From the NCBI RefSeq assembly GCF_015767675.1, contig NZ_CP065218.1, forward strand, positions 930,001 to 994,000: DNA of 64,000 nucleotides, read 5' to 3'. The stretch's first letter is position 1, and each line of letters starts with the position of its first letter. Below the pieces are notes generated by a model that saw only the letters and a list, made by a program, of their open reading frames with translations, was not told the origin of the DNA and did not search any database. Below are positions 1 to 10,024 of the stretch, in pieces. A program made the translations under genes and the position numbers. Origin of the DNA: Vibrio navarrensis (GTDB lineage Bacteria > Pseudomonadota > Gammaproteobacteria > Enterobacterales > Vibrionaceae).

Positions 1-22
1 ACAACGTCATTGGGGAGAAAGA

Positions 23-898
23 ATGGAAGTCAAAACAGTTGCCTTTATTGGATTGGGAGTCATGGGCTACCCAATGGCAGGCTATTTGAGCAAAGCGGGC
101 TACCAAACGCGGGTTTACAACCGTACATTTGCCAAAGCAGAAAAATGGTCCCAGCAGCATCAAGGGCAAGCGTTTGAAACCCCACGTGAGGCCGCGCTTG
201 GTTGTGATGTGGTGTTTGTTTGTGTCGGCAATGATGACGATGTACGCAGCGTGGTATACGGTGAAAATGGGGTACTGGCTGGGCTAAAAGCGGGCGCGAC
301 CTTGGTTGATCACACCACGACCTCCGCTGAGCTGGCGATTGAGCTGGCCGCCGCATGTCAAAAAGTGGCGGTGAACTTCATTGATGCGCCTGTCTCTGGC
401 GGCCAAGCCGGAGCCGAAAATGGCGTGCTAACCATCATGTGTGGTGGTGATGCCGAAGTGTTTGCTAACGTCTCGCCGGTGATGGATGTCTACGCCAAAC
501 AGATCACATTGCTGGGTGAAAATGGCCAAGGACAACGCTGCAAAATGGTGAACCAGATTTGTATCGCTGGCGTGCTGCAAGGGCTGAGTGAAGCGCTGCT
601 GCTGGCGCAAAAATCGGGCTTAGATATCGAGCAGGTTGTCAACACGCTAAAACACGGCGCGGCAGGTTCTTGGCAGATGGAAAATCGCGCCCAGACCATG
701 GCACAAGGCAAGTTTGATTTTGGCTTTGCCATCGATTGGATGCGTAAAGACCTCGGCTTCTGTCTGCAAGAAGCGGAACGCGTTGGTTTAACGCTGCCAC
801 TGACTGAGCAAGTCGACGCTCAGTACGCCAAGCTGCAGCAGCAGGGGTTAGGACGAATGGATACCTCAGTGCTGATCAAAGCGGTAGCAAAAGAGTAA
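23..898 (+). CDS. NAD(P)-dependent oxidoreductase, 3-hydroxyisobutyrate dehydrogenase family
   Basis: 291 aa, the usual length for beta-hydroxyacid dehydrogenases (HIBADH, GarR, GlxR, YihU types). The N-terminal Rossmann fold shows the dinucleotide motif GLGVMGYPMA at residues 10-19. The substrate-binding motif DAPVSGGQAGAENG lies near residue 120, and the catalytic-lysine region GQRCKMVNQ near residue 170. A GGGAG ribosome site precedes the ATG. The family oxidises or reduces small beta-hydroxyacids such as 3-hydroxyisobutyrate and tartronate semialdehyde. The exact substrate cannot be read from the sequence and no pathway genes lie next to it. It ends at a terminator shared with the convergent acetyltransferase gene. 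Confidence 0.85.
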   Translation: MEVKTVAFIGLGVMGYPMAGYLSKAGYQTRVYNRTFAKAEKWSQQHQGQAFETPREAALGCDVVFVCVGNDDDVRSVVYGENGVLAGLKAGATLVDHTTTSAELAIELAAACQKVAVNFIDAPVSGGQAGAENGVLTIMCGGDAEVFANVSPVMDVYAKQITLLGENGQGQRCKMVNQICIAGVLQGLSEALLLAQKSGLDIEQVVNTLKHGAAGSWQMENRAQTMAQGKFDFGFAIDWMRKDLGFCLQEAERVGLTLPLTEQVDAQYAKLQQQGLGRMDTSVLIKAVAKE

Positions 899-906
899 AA
901 ATAATC

Positions 907-936
907 CTCAGCCGAAAACCTTAATTTTCGGCTGAG
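907..936. terminator. Bidirectional intrinsic terminator
   Basis: A perfect 12-bp stem (CTCAGCCGAAAA / TTTTCGGCTGAG) with a 6-base loop lies between two convergent genes. The A and T runs allow it to work on both strands. Confidence 0.85.
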
Positions 937-940
937 TTTC

Positions 941-1480
941 TTATTGGCAGGCGTGTTTGTGTAGGCCATAAATGGCATGATCCAGCACTCTATCTTGCAC
1001 CTTCTCATTACGAGTGATGATGCCTTCGAGCGTCATACCAAGGCGCTCCGCCACCGCCCGGCTGGCAAGGTTCTCTTTTGCTGCTTGCAATTGCACTTTC
1101 TCTAAACCTAGCGTGTCAAACGCATGCTTAATCAGCGTCTGCGCCGCACGCGTGACGATGCCTTTGCCTTTATGCGATTCAGCCAGCCAATAGCCGATAC
1201 AAGTGCGGCCAAGCTCCGGATTAATTTCATGCAGGCCAATATTGCCGACCAGATCTCCATGGTAAAAAATCGCGCAGGTGAGTGATTTTCCATCGGCGTA
1301 ATCGTGCAGCGAACGGTGCACAAACAGGCGAAAATCTTGCTCTGAGGAGCAGAAGTCAGGCCACGCGAGCCATTGAGAGAGGTAGGCTTTATGCTCGGCC
1401 ACCAATTCCACGTACAAAGGGGCAAAAGATTCTTGCACCAAAGCCAACTCAATCTCGTTATCGACGTTTAAAGTAAACAT
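941..1480 (-). CDS. GNAT N-acetyltransferase, RimJ/RimL type
   Basis: 179 aa. The features are typical of ribosomal-protein-serine or spermidine-like acetyltransferases of the RimL class: a central strand and acetyl-CoA loop (IGYWLAESHKGKGIVTRAAQ, about residues 115-135) and the C-terminal block NLASRAVAERLGMTLEG (about 140-158). It would transfer an acetyl group from acetyl-CoA to an amine, often a protein N-terminus. The substrate cannot be predicted. It stands alone, convergent with the dehydrogenase gene. The ATG has a weak upstream ribosome site. Confidence 0.85.
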   Translation of the reverse strand: MFTLNVDNEIELALVQESFAPLYVELVAEHKAYLSQWLAWPDFCSSEQDFRLFVHRSLHDYADGKSLTCAIFYHGDLVGNIGLHEINPELGRTCIGYWLAESHKGKGIVTRAAQTLIKHAFDTLGLEKVQLQAAKENLASRAVAERLGMTLEGIITRNEKVQDRVLDHAIYGLHKHACQ

Positions 1481-1705
1481 AGCAGGTCCATCAGGTAGGT
1501 GTATTTCTATAATAGATATCTATTATTTAATTTTATCAATAAGTTATTTCTTGTTTGGTCACTAAGACCACTCAAAGCCATGAAACGCTATTTCACGCTA
1601 TTCGTCCACTCTGCCTGCCTAAGTTGAGCAGAAATAGTCAGGAAAGAAATAGATACAGCTGGCTAATGGGCTTACCTTTTCTGCTGCGTGCTTATGTCGT
1701 ATTCG

Positions 1706-2809
1706 CTATTCTCCTTTGAGTGACATGATTAATTTTGGGATAGCGTCCAGCGTCACAATGTGGTCGACCGCACCCAATTTGACCGCTTCTTTGGGCATGC
1801 CATAGACGACACAACTGCTCTCATCTTGCGCTATGGTGAGCGCGCCTGCCTCGTGCATCTCTTTCATTCCCTGAGCGCCATCGTCGCCCATGCCGGTCAT
1901 GATGATGCCGGTAGCATTGGCTCCGGCCGCGTTGGCCACCGAGCGAAACAGCACATTTACCGAAGGGCGATGGCGACTGACGAGAGGGCCGTCTTTGAGT
2001 TCCACCCGATACTGAGCGCCACTGCGCCTAAGCAGCAGATGTTTGCCTCCATTGGCGATCAGCACTAACCCCGGCAGCACGCGATCATTATGTTCTGCTT
2101 CTTTCACGTTCACTCTGCACAATTGATTGAGCCTTTGAGCAAAAGAGGCGGTGAACTGTTCTGGCATATGTTGCACGACAACGATGCCCGGCGCGCTGGG
2201 GTCAAGCTGTTTGAGCACCACCTCTAATGCCTGAGTACCCCCCGTTGACGTGCCGATGGCGATGACTCGGTCGGTCGTCTCTGCCATGGGTTTGGCTTTG
2301 TTGGTGGACAGGATGACATCGGCACTCAGTTTCGGCGCGCTTTTAAATGGTGTGAGAGGCTGTGGAGAGTGCGGTTTTTTCGAGGTTGATTGAATTTGCA
2401 GTTTGTTAAGGTTAGCTGCGGCCGCTCCTTTGATGGCTTGAATCATGGCGATTTTACTCTCTTGCAAGAAAGATTTTAAACCCGCTTTCGGTTTGGTGAT
2501 GATATCGACTGCACCGGCTGCCATCGCTTCCATGGTCACTTGTGCGCCAACGCCAGCCAACGTTGAGCAGATCACTACGGCGGTTGGCCTTTCCGCCATC
2601 AGTTTTTTAAGGAAGGTAATGCCATCCATACGAGGCATTTCGATATCGAGAATGACCACATCGGGCCATCGTTGCTGCATTTTTTTCATGGCGAAAATCG
2701 GGTCGGAGGCGGAACCGATCACTTCAATATTTGATTCGCCATGCAGTTGTTCGGTTAATACTTGCCTCACCACGGCTGAATCATCGACGATTAATACTTT
2801 GATGCTCAT
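1706..2809 (-). CDS. cheB: Chemotaxis protein-glutamate methylesterase/deamidase CheB
   Basis: 367 aa. The N-terminal receiver domain has its phospho-acceptor at Asp55 (VVILDIEMP). A linker of about 60 residues leads to the methylesterase domain with the Ser ([10 protein letters not shown]), His (VVQHMPEQF) and Asp ([10 protein letters not shown]) triad regions. CheB removes methyl groups from receptor glutamates when phosphorylated by CheA and so resets adaptation. It is the last gene of the minus-strand che operon, 32 bp after cheD. All key residues are present. Confidence 0.96.
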   Translation of the reverse strand: MSIKVLIVDDSAVVRQVLTEQLHGESNIEVIGSASDPIFAMKKMQQRWPDVVILDIEMPRMDGITFLKKLMAERPTAVVICSTLAGVGAQVTMEAMAAGAVDIITKPKAGLKSFLQESKIAMIQAIKGAAAANLNKLQIQSTSKKPHSPQPLTPFKSAPKLSADVILSTNKAKPMAETTDRVIAIGTSTGGTQALEVVLKQLDPSAPGIVVVQHMPEQFTASFAQRLNQLCRVNVKEAEHNDRVLPGLVLIANGGKHLLLRRSGAQYRVELKDGPLVSRHRPSVNVLFRSVANAAGANATGIIMTGMGDDGAQGMKEMHEAGALTIAQDESSCVVYGMPKEAVKLGAVDHIVTLDAIPKLIMSLKGE

Positions 2810-2841
2810 AGGTTATTCCTTTTTACTGCCAGCATTATTTA

Positions 2842-3444
2842 TTACCAGAACTGGATTGGGCGTGATTTTTGTTGTGATTGCTGTAATAGGAAGGCTTTTT
2901 CTTGCTTGGCGAGCGTTTGCTGATTTTGTCGGCCAATGCGTTTGACATAAACGCTGAAGTTATCGTCTGGGGTGAAATAAATAACCCTTGCATCCGCTCC
3001 GCCTAAACTGGAGGCAACCAAGGGTATTCCCTCCTGTTTAAGAAATTCGACCACAAATTGGCTATTGAGCTGACCAATGGTAAACGGCAACACTTCTTTC
3101 CCTTTGTTGTCGAGCAAGTTACAGCCGCCAAACGCTTTCGCTTGCAAATGCTTACGTTCGGCGCCTTTCTTCAGCATGGCGTTGATCAGCAATTCCATGG
3201 CGTGAATGCCATAACGGCCAGCCTCAGAGAAGATCAATGGTTCCCGCCGCTGGCTTGTGGTGTTTGCCAGCAGAAAATGGTTCATCCCCATCACATGATG
3301 GACAGGGTCCCACAGACAAGTCGCGACACAAGAGCCCAAAATGGTAGAAAAAATGGGTTTTTGGTGGCAAGCGTGATACTCCCCGGGGCCTATTGTGATA
3401 TGAGTTCTACCTCGGTGAATCGATGAACGCATACCGTTATTCAC
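2842..3444 (-). CDS. cheD: Chemoreceptor glutamine deamidase CheD
   Basis: 200 aa, normal CheD length. The catalytic Cys is in ILGSCVATCLWD and the catalytic His in GMNHFLL, as in the CheD cysteine-hydrolase fold. CheD deamidates receptor glutamines to glutamates and in some bacteria also binds CheC. Its start overlaps the end of cheR by 8 bp, which points to translational coupling. The order cheR-cheD-cheB puts the three adaptation enzymes together. Confidence 0.93.
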   Translation of the reverse strand: MNNGMRSSIHRGRTHITIGPGEYHACHQKPIFSTILGSCVATCLWDPVHHVMGMNHFLLANTTSQRREPLIFSEAGRYGIHAMELLINAMLKKGAERKHLQAKAFGGCNLLDNKGKEVLPFTIGQLNSQFVVEFLKQEGIPLVASSLGGADARVIYFTPDDNFSVYVKRIGRQNQQTLAKQEKAFLLQQSQQKSRPIQFW

Positions 3445-4291
3445 ATTGCTTGCGATAAATCGAGGAGCGAATTAATTTCGCTTGATGATCTAAACCATTC
3501 AGGGACTCGGAATGACCAATAAAAAGCAGCCCATTTGGTTTCAACTGCTTTAAGAGTTTTTGGACCACCTTCTGTTTGGTATCGCGGTTAAAGTAAATCA
3601 TGACATTGCGTAAGAATATCGCATCAAATAGCCCCAAGTTGGGCAAAGGTTCGATGAGATTGACTTGGTGGAAGGTGCAGCGTGAACGCAAAAAGCGCTC
3701 AACCAGAAAATGACCTTCTTGCTGCCGAATGCCCTTAAGGCAATATTGGCGCAGATAATAGTCACTCATGGAACCACGGCGAGAGAGCGGATAAACCGCT
3801 TTTTGGCAATGGTCGAGCATGCGCTGACTGACATCGGACCCCACCACTTCCCACGCTTTATGCGGCAATGCTTCGGCCAGCGTCATCGCCAGCGTATACA
3901 CCTCTTCACCGGATGAACAGGCCGCGCTCCAAATGCGAAATGTCCCGCTGGGCCGAGATTCTTTGAGATGTTGTCGCAAAAACTCAAAGTGATTTGGCTC
4001 GCGGAAAAAGTAGGTTTCGTTGGTGGTGAGAAGATCCACCATTACTTGCATTTCACCGGGGTGCTGCTGCGTATTTCGCACTAACTGATAATACTGTTCG
4101 AAGGTATTCAGATGATAGTGGCGCAGCCTTTTGGCCAAACGTCCAGAGACTAACACTTTCTTTTCGTCAGCCATCGATATTCCCGCTGTACGGAAGATTA
4201 ACTCTCTGAAGCAGCTAAACTCGTCATCCGTAATCGGGCGAAAGCTTTCCAGCACCGTTGCTCTTTGAGTTTCTGGCGGCATCAAGTTCAT
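3437..4291 (-). CDS. cheR: Chemotaxis protein methyltransferase CheR
   Basis: 284 aa. The N-terminal helical CheR domain is followed by a SAM-binding methyltransferase domain (RIWSAACSSGEEVYTLAM, about residues 120-137, and the block LFDAIFLRNVMIYF). CheR methylates receptor glutamates with SAM. The start codon shares one base with the cheW stop (TAATG), so translation is probably coupled. The beta-subdomain that binds receptor C-terminal pentapeptides should be present at this length, and the MCP encoded just upstream ends in a matching DFERF tail. Confidence 0.95.
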   Translation of the reverse strand: MNLMPPETQRATVLESFRPITDDEFSCFRELIFRTAGISMADEKKVLVSGRLAKRLRHYHLNTFEQYYQLVRNTQQHPGEMQVMVDLLTTNETYFFREPNHFEFLRQHLKESRPSGTFRIWSAACSSGEEVYTLAMTLAEALPHKAWEVVGSDVSQRMLDHCQKAVYPLSRRGSMSDYYLRQYCLKGIRQQEGHFLVERFLRSRCTFHQVNLIEPLPNLGLFDAIFLRNVMIYFNRDTKQKVVQKLLKQLKPNGLLFIGHSESLNGLDHQAKLIRSSIYRKQCE

Positions 4292-4827
4292 TATGCATGT
4301 ACCACTTCTGGTAAGTGTTCCACTGCGGATTGATGTTGTGATATCTCTTCTAAGGTGAGAACACGGTTGATGTTGAGGAGGGTAATAAAGTCCTCGTTAT
4401 ATCTCGCCATATGGTGGATGTACTCGTTGGCAATGTCCGTACCAAACTCAGGAGGAGATTGCAGCTGTTGGTCGGCAATATCGAGAATTTCACGCACATT
4501 GTCGACCATCATTCCCACCAGACTATGTTCTTCATCGTGCTCGGTTTCGACGAAAACGATACAACTGCGTTTACTCATCTTGGCGGGTGTGCCGAGTAGG
4601 CGAAACGGTAAATCCACCACGGGCACGACATTTCCTCGCAGGTTGATGACGCCCCGAATCTCTTGCGAGGTCATCGGTACTCGCGTCATTTCGGCGAGTT
4701 CGATGATCTCTTTCACATCAAGAATCGAGATGGCCAATACTTGGTGATCAACGGAAAACGTCAGATATTGACGGCTGTGGCCGTCAATATCGCGAACGTC
4801 TTTTCCCTGAGCAGTCAGTTGCTTCAT
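4291..4827 (-). CDS. cheW: Chemotaxis coupling protein CheW
   Basis: 178 aa with one CheW (SH3-like) domain: YLTFSVDHQVLAISILDVKEI at the start and the [17 protein letters not shown] signature near residue 60. It couples receptors to CheA in the polar array. It is the second of two CheW proteins in the operon, between the MCP and cheR genes. About 20 extra residues precede the domain. Confidence 0.94.
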   Translation of the reverse strand: MKQLTAQGKDVRDIDGHSRQYLTFSVDHQVLAISILDVKEIIELAEMTRVPMTSQEIRGVINLRGNVVPVVDLPFRLLGTPAKMSKRSCIVFVETEHDEEHSLVGMMVDNVREILDIADQQLQSPPEFGTDIANEYIHHMARYNEDFITLLNINRVLTLEEISQHQSAVEHLPEVVHA

Positions 4828-4835
4828 GGCGTCTC

Positions 4836-6809
4836 CTAAAATCGTTCAAAATCCCTTTCATCAAAACCGGTCGCCGCCGCATAACTCAATGAAGGTTGCG
4901 GTTTCGGCGTATGAGATGAGGCCGAATTCTTAGCCGACGAGGCTGTCTTGGATGGCGTTGACACGCTATCGCTTGCCACGTTTAATCTAAAGAAAGCGAC
5001 CGCTTGTTGCAGTGCTTCGGCCTGCGCACTCAGTTCCTCAGCCGTCGCAGCGAGCTCTTCCGATGAGGCGGCACTTTGCTGCGTGGTTTGGTCTAATTGC
5101 GACATAGCACTGTTAATTTGCGCCACACCACTGGATTGCTCATCAGAAGCGGCGGCAATTTCTTGTACTAAATCAGCCGTTTTACTGATGCTGGGTACGA
5201 TCTCTTCTAGCAGTTTGCCAGCTTCTTCGGCAATTGAGACGCTGTTGGTCGCCAACTGGTTGATTTCTTGGGCAGTCACTCGGCTATTTTCAGCCAGTTT
5301 GCGCACTTCGGCAGCCACGACAGTAAACCCTTTGCCATGCTCCCCCGCTCTTGCTGCTTCTATTGCGGCGTTGAGGGATAACAGGTTGGTTTTATACGCA
5401 ATGTCTTCAATCAAACTGATTTTGCTGGCGATCTCTTTCATCGCTTGCACGGTGCGGCCAACGGCTTTGCCGCCTTTCTCTGCTTCGCCAGAGGCTTTGG
5501 TCGCCATACCATCGGTCACTCGCGCGTTCTCGGCATTTTGCTGAACAGAGGCGTTGAGCTCTTCGACTGATGCGGTGGTTTCTTCAACGCTGGCCGCTTG
5601 TTCCGTTGCCCCTTGACTTAACGTCTGCGCGGTGGCGTTAACCTGTTGTGAGGCGCTGACGAGGGCATCTGCATTGCTGCGTACTTGCTCTATGATGCTG
5701 CTAAGGCGCGTGACCATCTCTTGCATCGCCCCGTAGACACCAGTGGCCTGACCGTGATGCTCGAAACGGATGTTCAGGTCACCATCGGCAATTCTGCGAG
5801 CGATGGTTTCCATGTCTCTTGGTTCGCCACCAAGCGGTTTTTTGATAATACGGACTAACAACCAAGACAAGATGATACTGACAACAATCGCACTGATAGA
5901 CACCCAAATTACGGTTGTGATGGTATTTGCATTGTCCTGTTTGACTTGTGGCCCAAGAGTATCTTGATCTTTTTGCACCGATAGGGTGACTTCCTCACTG
6001 GCCGTTGAAACGATTTTTTCAAGGCGATCGAGGTCATCGGTGATCATTTTGTGTAAGCTGTTGGCGATTTGATTCATGTCTGATAGCGCTTGAGAGTAGA
6101 GCGCTTTTGCCGCCATGAAATTTTCCAGCAGACGTCTGCGCTCTGGGTTTTCTAAACTAGCATCGAGACTTTTTTCTCTTTCCACCATAGTCACATTGAG
6201 TTCATTAAATGCGCGATCAGCATAGGCTTGATCGTAAGAGAGCAAATATTTCGTGACGTAAAGGCGGGCCAGAAGAAGAGACTCTTGGGTTTCACTGGCA
6301 AAGAAAGTCGCATTTGGATCGGCATCTCGATAGGCGGAATCCATGATACTACTCATGGCGCTGACCATGGTACCTCCCTGAGGCTCCAACTGCTGTTTCA
6401 TGATGGCATCACGCTGCTCCATTAATTTGGTGATGCGGGAAAACGTCTCGTCGTATTGCGTAATCGAGCTTAAGATGAGCTTAATATTCTCTGCCCGTTC
6501 TGGCTTTTGTATGCTTCCATCAGCTTGTTTGACTAATTCCATCAACTGAGAGAAATAGTCCCGATACAGACGCAACGAATCTTGACTCTGGTTGATGATG
6601 TAGTCCTTGGCATAGACTCTCGTCAGCAGCATGTGGATTTCCACTTGACTGGCGAGATTGGAGGTCCTAGCCAGTTCACGGTAGTCGTCAAAGCCAGAAG
6701 TTGCCTTTGATTGACCGAAATAAGCGGTGATTGATACGGCGATCAACATCGCCATGACTAACGCGTAGCCCAAACTAATTTGAGCGCTTAATTTTAAACG
6801 ACTAAACAT
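4836..6809 (-). CDS. Methyl-accepting chemotaxis protein with C-terminal pentapeptide tether
   Basis: 657 aa. TM1 is at about residues 11-30, then a long helical periplasmic region (30-298) with no domain I recognise, TM2 at about 299-322, HAMP and a cytoplasmic signalling coiled coil. The hairpin tip is recognisable ([19 protein letters not shown]), and an adaptation region rich in Glu/Gln follows. The C-terminus is a flexible Ser/Pro linker ending in DFERF, which fits the aromatic-Glu-x-aromatic form of CheR/CheB-binding tails such as E. coli NWETF. It lies between the two cheW genes and is presumably the dedicated receptor of this pathway. Confidence 0.93.
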   Translation of the reverse strand: MFSRLKLSAQISLGYALVMAMLIAVSITAYFGQSKATSGFDDYRELARTSNLASQVEIHMLLTRVYAKDYIINQSQDSLRLYRDYFSQLMELVKQADGSIQKPERAENIKLILSSITQYDETFSRITKLMEQRDAIMKQQLEPQGGTMVSAMSSIMDSAYRDADPNATFFASETQESLLLARLYVTKYLLSYDQAYADRAFNELNVTMVEREKSLDASLENPERRRLLENFMAAKALYSQALSDMNQIANSLHKMITDDLDRLEKIVSTASEEVTLSVQKDQDTLGPQVKQDNANTITTVIWVSISAIVVSIILSWLLVRIIKKPLGGEPRDMETIARRIADGDLNIRFEHHGQATGVYGAMQEMVTRLSSIIEQVRSNADALVSASQQVNATAQTLSQGATEQAASVEETTASVEELNASVQQNAENARVTDGMATKASGEAEKGGKAVGRTVQAMKEIASKISLIEDIAYKTNLLSLNAAIEAARAGEHGKGFTVVAAEVRKLAENSRVTAQEINQLATNSVSIAEEAGKLLEEIVPSISKTADLVQEIAAASDEQSSGVAQINSAMSQLDQTTQQSAASSEELAATAEELSAQAEALQQAVAFFRLNVASDSVSTPSKTASSAKNSASSHTPKPQPSLSYAAATGFDERDFERF

Positions 6810-6832
6810 GACGCCATCCCCTTGCCAATCAA

Positions 6833-7423
6833 TTATTCTGAGTTCGATGAAATTGTCATTGAGCGTTCAGAGAACGCCGTTGAATGATGTGTTGCAATGC
6901 TTTCCCATTGTTGTGCTGCAATGTTCTCCACATGCGAGAGAAGGTGCTTGATATCCAATAGAATAAAAAACAGTTCATTGGTGCGAGCCATTGCTTTAAT
7001 AAACTGTGTATCGACGGATTCACCAAAGGTTGGTGGCGGATGAATACACGCTTGCTCGATCTCGACGATTTCGTCGACGCTGTCGACCAACATCCCAATC
7101 GGTAGTGCCGGTGGCTTACCCGTTCCCTGTACGAGAATAATGCAACTTCGTCGGTTTAAGGCTCGCTGCCCTTTGCCTAGACGAGCAGAGAGATCAACGA
7201 CCGGGACCGCTTGGCCGCGCAGATTGATGACTCCGCGAATAGAATTGGGCATCATCGGAACCTGGGTCATCGATCCAAACTCAATAATCTCATTCACTTC
7301 CAAAATGCCAACTGCAAACAGTTCATTGGCAACTTTAAAAGTCAGATATTGCTCGATTTGTTCGTCGTTAGGATTTTGCTTTTCGTCTTGTTCAACGCCG
7401 AACCCTGTGATCAGTTCCACCAT
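6833..7423 (-). CDS. Chemotaxis coupling protein CheW (second copy)
   Basis: 196 aa, CheW domain with [21 protein letters not shown] and the same [17 protein letters not shown] signature as the other CheW. A roughly 25-residue polar tail at the C-terminus is absent from the other copy. It lies directly downstream of cheA (9 bp gap) and upstream of the MCP gene. Two CheWs in one operon suggest that they occupy different positions in the array, but that is inference. Confidence 0.93.
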   Translation of the reverse strand: MVELITGFGVEQDEKQNPNDEQIEQYLTFKVANELFAVGILEVNEIIEFGSMTQVPMMPNSIRGVINLRGQAVPVVDLSARLGKGQRALNRRSCIILVQGTGKPPALPIGMLVDSVDEIVEIEQACIHPPPTFGESVDTQFIKAMARTNELFFILLDIKHLLSHVENIAAQQWESIATHHSTAFSERSMTISSNSE

Positions 7424-7432
7424 GTTATCCTC

Positions 7433-9640
7433 CTAATAGGCGTGCGAGCTAATGGAGAGTTTGGAGCGTTTAGGATGTGAGCTCTCACCTTGTTTAATCG
7501 CAAGTGTAATGAGCCCTTGAATATCCAGGATTAAAGCGATGTTGCCATTACCTAACACCGTTGCTCCACTGATGCCCTTAAGGCCTTGGAAGACTTTTCC
7601 CAATGGTTTAATCACGGTTTGCAGTTCGCCGAACAGTTGGTCAACAACCAGCCCTGCTCGGCTGCGACCAAATCGCACCACCACCAAGTTTTCGCGATCA
7701 GTGCGGTCCTCATCCAGCACGTCAAAGAAGTCTCGCAAGCGTAGGCAAGGCATCATATCGCCGCGCAGGCTGATGTGATTGCGCTGGGTGTCTAAGGACC
7801 ATTGTGCTGGGTCCAGCTCCACGCACTCTTCCACCATGCTAAGCGGGATTACATAACGTTCAGAGCCGACGCCGACCATAAATCCATCAATAATGGCTAA
7901 CGTCAAAGGAAGGTGAATGGTGACCAGCGTTCCTTTGCCTTTTTCACTGTCGACTTCCACGTTGCCTCTCAGGGCGTCAATATTGCGTTTCACCACATCC
8001 ATGCCGACTCCTCGGCCGGAGAGGTTGTTCGCTTGTTCTTTAGTGCTTAAACCGGGCTCGAAAATCAGCCGAGTGAGTTCACGACGGCTTAATGTCTGAT
8101 CGGCTTTGATGAGTCCGTTGACTTCGGCTTTTTTGCGTATTTTTTCCAGATCTAGCCCAGCACCGTCATCGGCTATTTGAATCACGATGTGTCCTGAATC
8201 GTGCAGCGCATTGAGTCGCAACGTCCCTGTGCTGGGCTTGCCATTGGCAAGTCGTTCTGCAGGGGATTCAATGCCGTGGTCGAGGGCGTTGCGAACAAGG
8301 TGTGTGAGCGGATCAGCAATTTTCTCGACCACGCTTTTATCCAGTTCGGCTTCCCCCCCGGTGATCACCAGCTCAATCTCTTTGTCTAGCTCTTGGCTGA
8401 CGTCTCGGACCACGCGGCGAAAGCGCGAGAAGGTATCGCCAATCGGTACCATCCGTAGTTGCAGCGCGTGGTCGCGAATTTCTTCAACTAACGCCTCAAC
8501 GTTGGCGACCACATCTTGCGCGTCTTGCATCTGATATTTATCGACCATCAAACGCACCGCAGCGTTTGAGATGACCAATTCACCAACCAAGTTGATTAAA
8601 TGGCCTAAGCGGTTGGCATCGACGCGTATCGATTGGTTTTCCTTATTCGCTTTTTCCCGGCTGCTCTGCTGTTTGTGTAGCGCCTTCTCGATCACGGGCT
8701 CCGAGACGACTTGACGTTTGATCAATATCTCCCCCAAGGATTTTCCGCTCTCTTGTTGGCTGGCTGATGGGCTTGGCGAGCTTTGCTCTATCAGAGCCAA
8801 AGCGAGCTCTTGTTCAGTGATTGCGCCGATGTTAATCAACATTTCGCCGAGGCGTTGAACATTCTCTTCGGGAAGATCATCGAGCAAGTCTAAATAACTG
8901 GTTTGCAGACTCTTTGGCGGAAGAATACGGATGTCGCAATCTTCTCTGGCGAACTCAAACACTTCTTCAATCTTGCTTTTGCTTGCATCGCTAACGAGCG
9001 AGATGCGAAACGAAAGGTAGCAACTCTCTGCATCCATTTCCTCAGCGGGGGGCAAGTTTTGTGTGAGTGTCACGATGTCTGTGATGTTCCCAATACGTGG
9101 CAGATAGCGAATAAAGGAGAGCGGGTCTAGCCCATTACGAAGGGCGTCAGGTTTGAAATCCAGTGAAATAATCCAAAAATCACGGCCGCTTTCTTGTGCG
9201 CTTTGCGCATCAATCTGGGCCGTTTTTTGCGTCGCGAGCGGGGTAGGCGGCACGGTTCCTTGCAGCAGCTTTTCTATCAGTTCTTTTCCTGCTTGTTCTA
9301 GTTCTTTGGGTACTTCAGCGTCCATACCCTCAGCGACGGTACTCACTAAACGTTCTGTGTGGTCTTTACACTTCAGTAGCAGAGCCACAAAGGCACTGTC
9401 GATATTTCTCTGCCCTTTTCTCACCAAATCCATTTGCGTTTCAACCGGGTGAGTAAAATCGACAATACAGTCAAAACCAAAGATGCCAGCCGCGCCTTTG
9501 ATGGTATGCATTGCTCTAAACACTTGGTTTACGGGCTCTTCATCCTGCGGAGATTGCTCCATGGCGAGTAGCGCATCTTCCATCTGTTCGAGCAACTCTG
9601 CCGATTCTTGAACAAAAATAAATTTGGCATCATCGGACAT
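7433..9640 (-). CDS. cheA: Chemotaxis histidine kinase CheA
   Basis: 735 aa. The P1 phosphotransfer domain carries the phospho-acceptor His45 (AMHTIKGAAG). The region at about residues 130-330 resembles neither a standard P2 nor anything I can name. The dimerisation domain, an HATPase domain (NALDHGIES N-box, DDGAGLDL, GRGVGMDVVK) and a C-terminal CheW-like P5 domain follow. CheA phosphorylates CheY and CheB in response to receptor state. It is followed closely by cheW and preceded by the STAS gene with a 2-bp gap. Confidence 0.95.
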   Translation of the reverse strand: MSDDAKFIFVQESAELLEQMEDALLAMEQSPQDEEPVNQVFRAMHTIKGAAGIFGFDCIVDFTHPVETQMDLVRKGQRNIDSAFVALLLKCKDHTERLVSTVAEGMDAEVPKELEQAGKELIEKLLQGTVPPTPLATQKTAQIDAQSAQESGRDFWIISLDFKPDALRNGLDPLSFIRYLPRIGNITDIVTLTQNLPPAEEMDAESCYLSFRISLVSDASKSKIEEVFEFAREDCDIRILPPKSLQTSYLDLLDDLPEENVQRLGEMLINIGAITEQELALALIEQSSPSPSASQQESGKSLGEILIKRQVVSEPVIEKALHKQQSSREKANKENQSIRVDANRLGHLINLVGELVISNAAVRLMVDKYQMQDAQDVVANVEALVEEIRDHALQLRMVPIGDTFSRFRRVVRDVSQELDKEIELVITGGEAELDKSVVEKIADPLTHLVRNALDHGIESPAERLANGKPSTGTLRLNALHDSGHIVIQIADDGAGLDLEKIRKKAEVNGLIKADQTLSRRELTRLIFEPGLSTKEQANNLSGRGVGMDVVKRNIDALRGNVEVDSEKGKGTLVTIHLPLTLAIIDGFMVGVGSERYVIPLSMVEECVELDPAQWSLDTQRNHISLRGDMMPCLRLRDFFDVLDEDRTDRENLVVVRFGRSRAGLVVDQLFGELQTVIKPLGKVFQGLKGISGATVLGNGNIALILDIQGLITLAIKQGESSHPKRSKLSISSHAY

Positions 9641-9642
9641 GG

Positions 9643-9966
9643 CTATTTCTCTCCTGCTGGCAACAAAATAGGGTCGCCGAGGGTGGCAACAAGGTTGAGT
9701 GTTTCGAGTACATCAATCACTGCGGGGCTGTGTTTAGCCAAATGCACTTTTTTTTCCAGTCGGCGCGATTCGTTTCGAAGCATCAGCAGGAGCTGAACGC
9801 CGGCAGTGTCAATCTCATTGATGGCTTCAAGATCAATTTCTAGTGAGTCGAACTGGCACAAGGCCTCGAATAGGGCTTGTTTCATTTCAGTGACACTGTA
9901 AATGGTTAACTCGTCTTGAATGCTCACCTGGGCATGACCTTGCTCGGCTTTTATTGCTATCGTCAT
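9643..9966 (-). CDS. STAS-domain protein in the chemotaxis operon
   Basis: 107 aa from the ATG at 9966, which has an AAGGA ribosome site; a GTG 18 bp upstream is possible but less likely. The whole protein is one STAS domain like the anti-sigma-factor antagonists (SpoIIAA, RsbV). The phosphorylation loop reads EIDTAGVQLL, so the usual Ser of DSSG-type loops is replaced by Thr. STAS genes next to cheA/cheY are known in secondary Vibrio chemotaxis clusters. Partner and role are unknown; it may bind a kinase or scaffold in this pathway. Confidence 0.85.
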   Translation of the reverse strand: MTIAIKAEQGHAQVSIQDELTIYSVTEMKQALFEALCQFDSLEIDLEAINEIDTAGVQLLLMLRNESRRLEKKVHLAKHSPAVIDVLETLNLVATLGDPILLPAGEK

Positions 9967-10024
9967 GGTGCTTCCTTGTTTCACAAATCAAAGGGAAAAC
10001 AGCGTTAAACAGCGCTACTGAGCG

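Noticed and set aside
4948..5544. 198-codon open frame antisense to the MCP gene
   Set aside because: Shadow of the Ala/Ser-rich receptor sequence; no ribosome site or family match.
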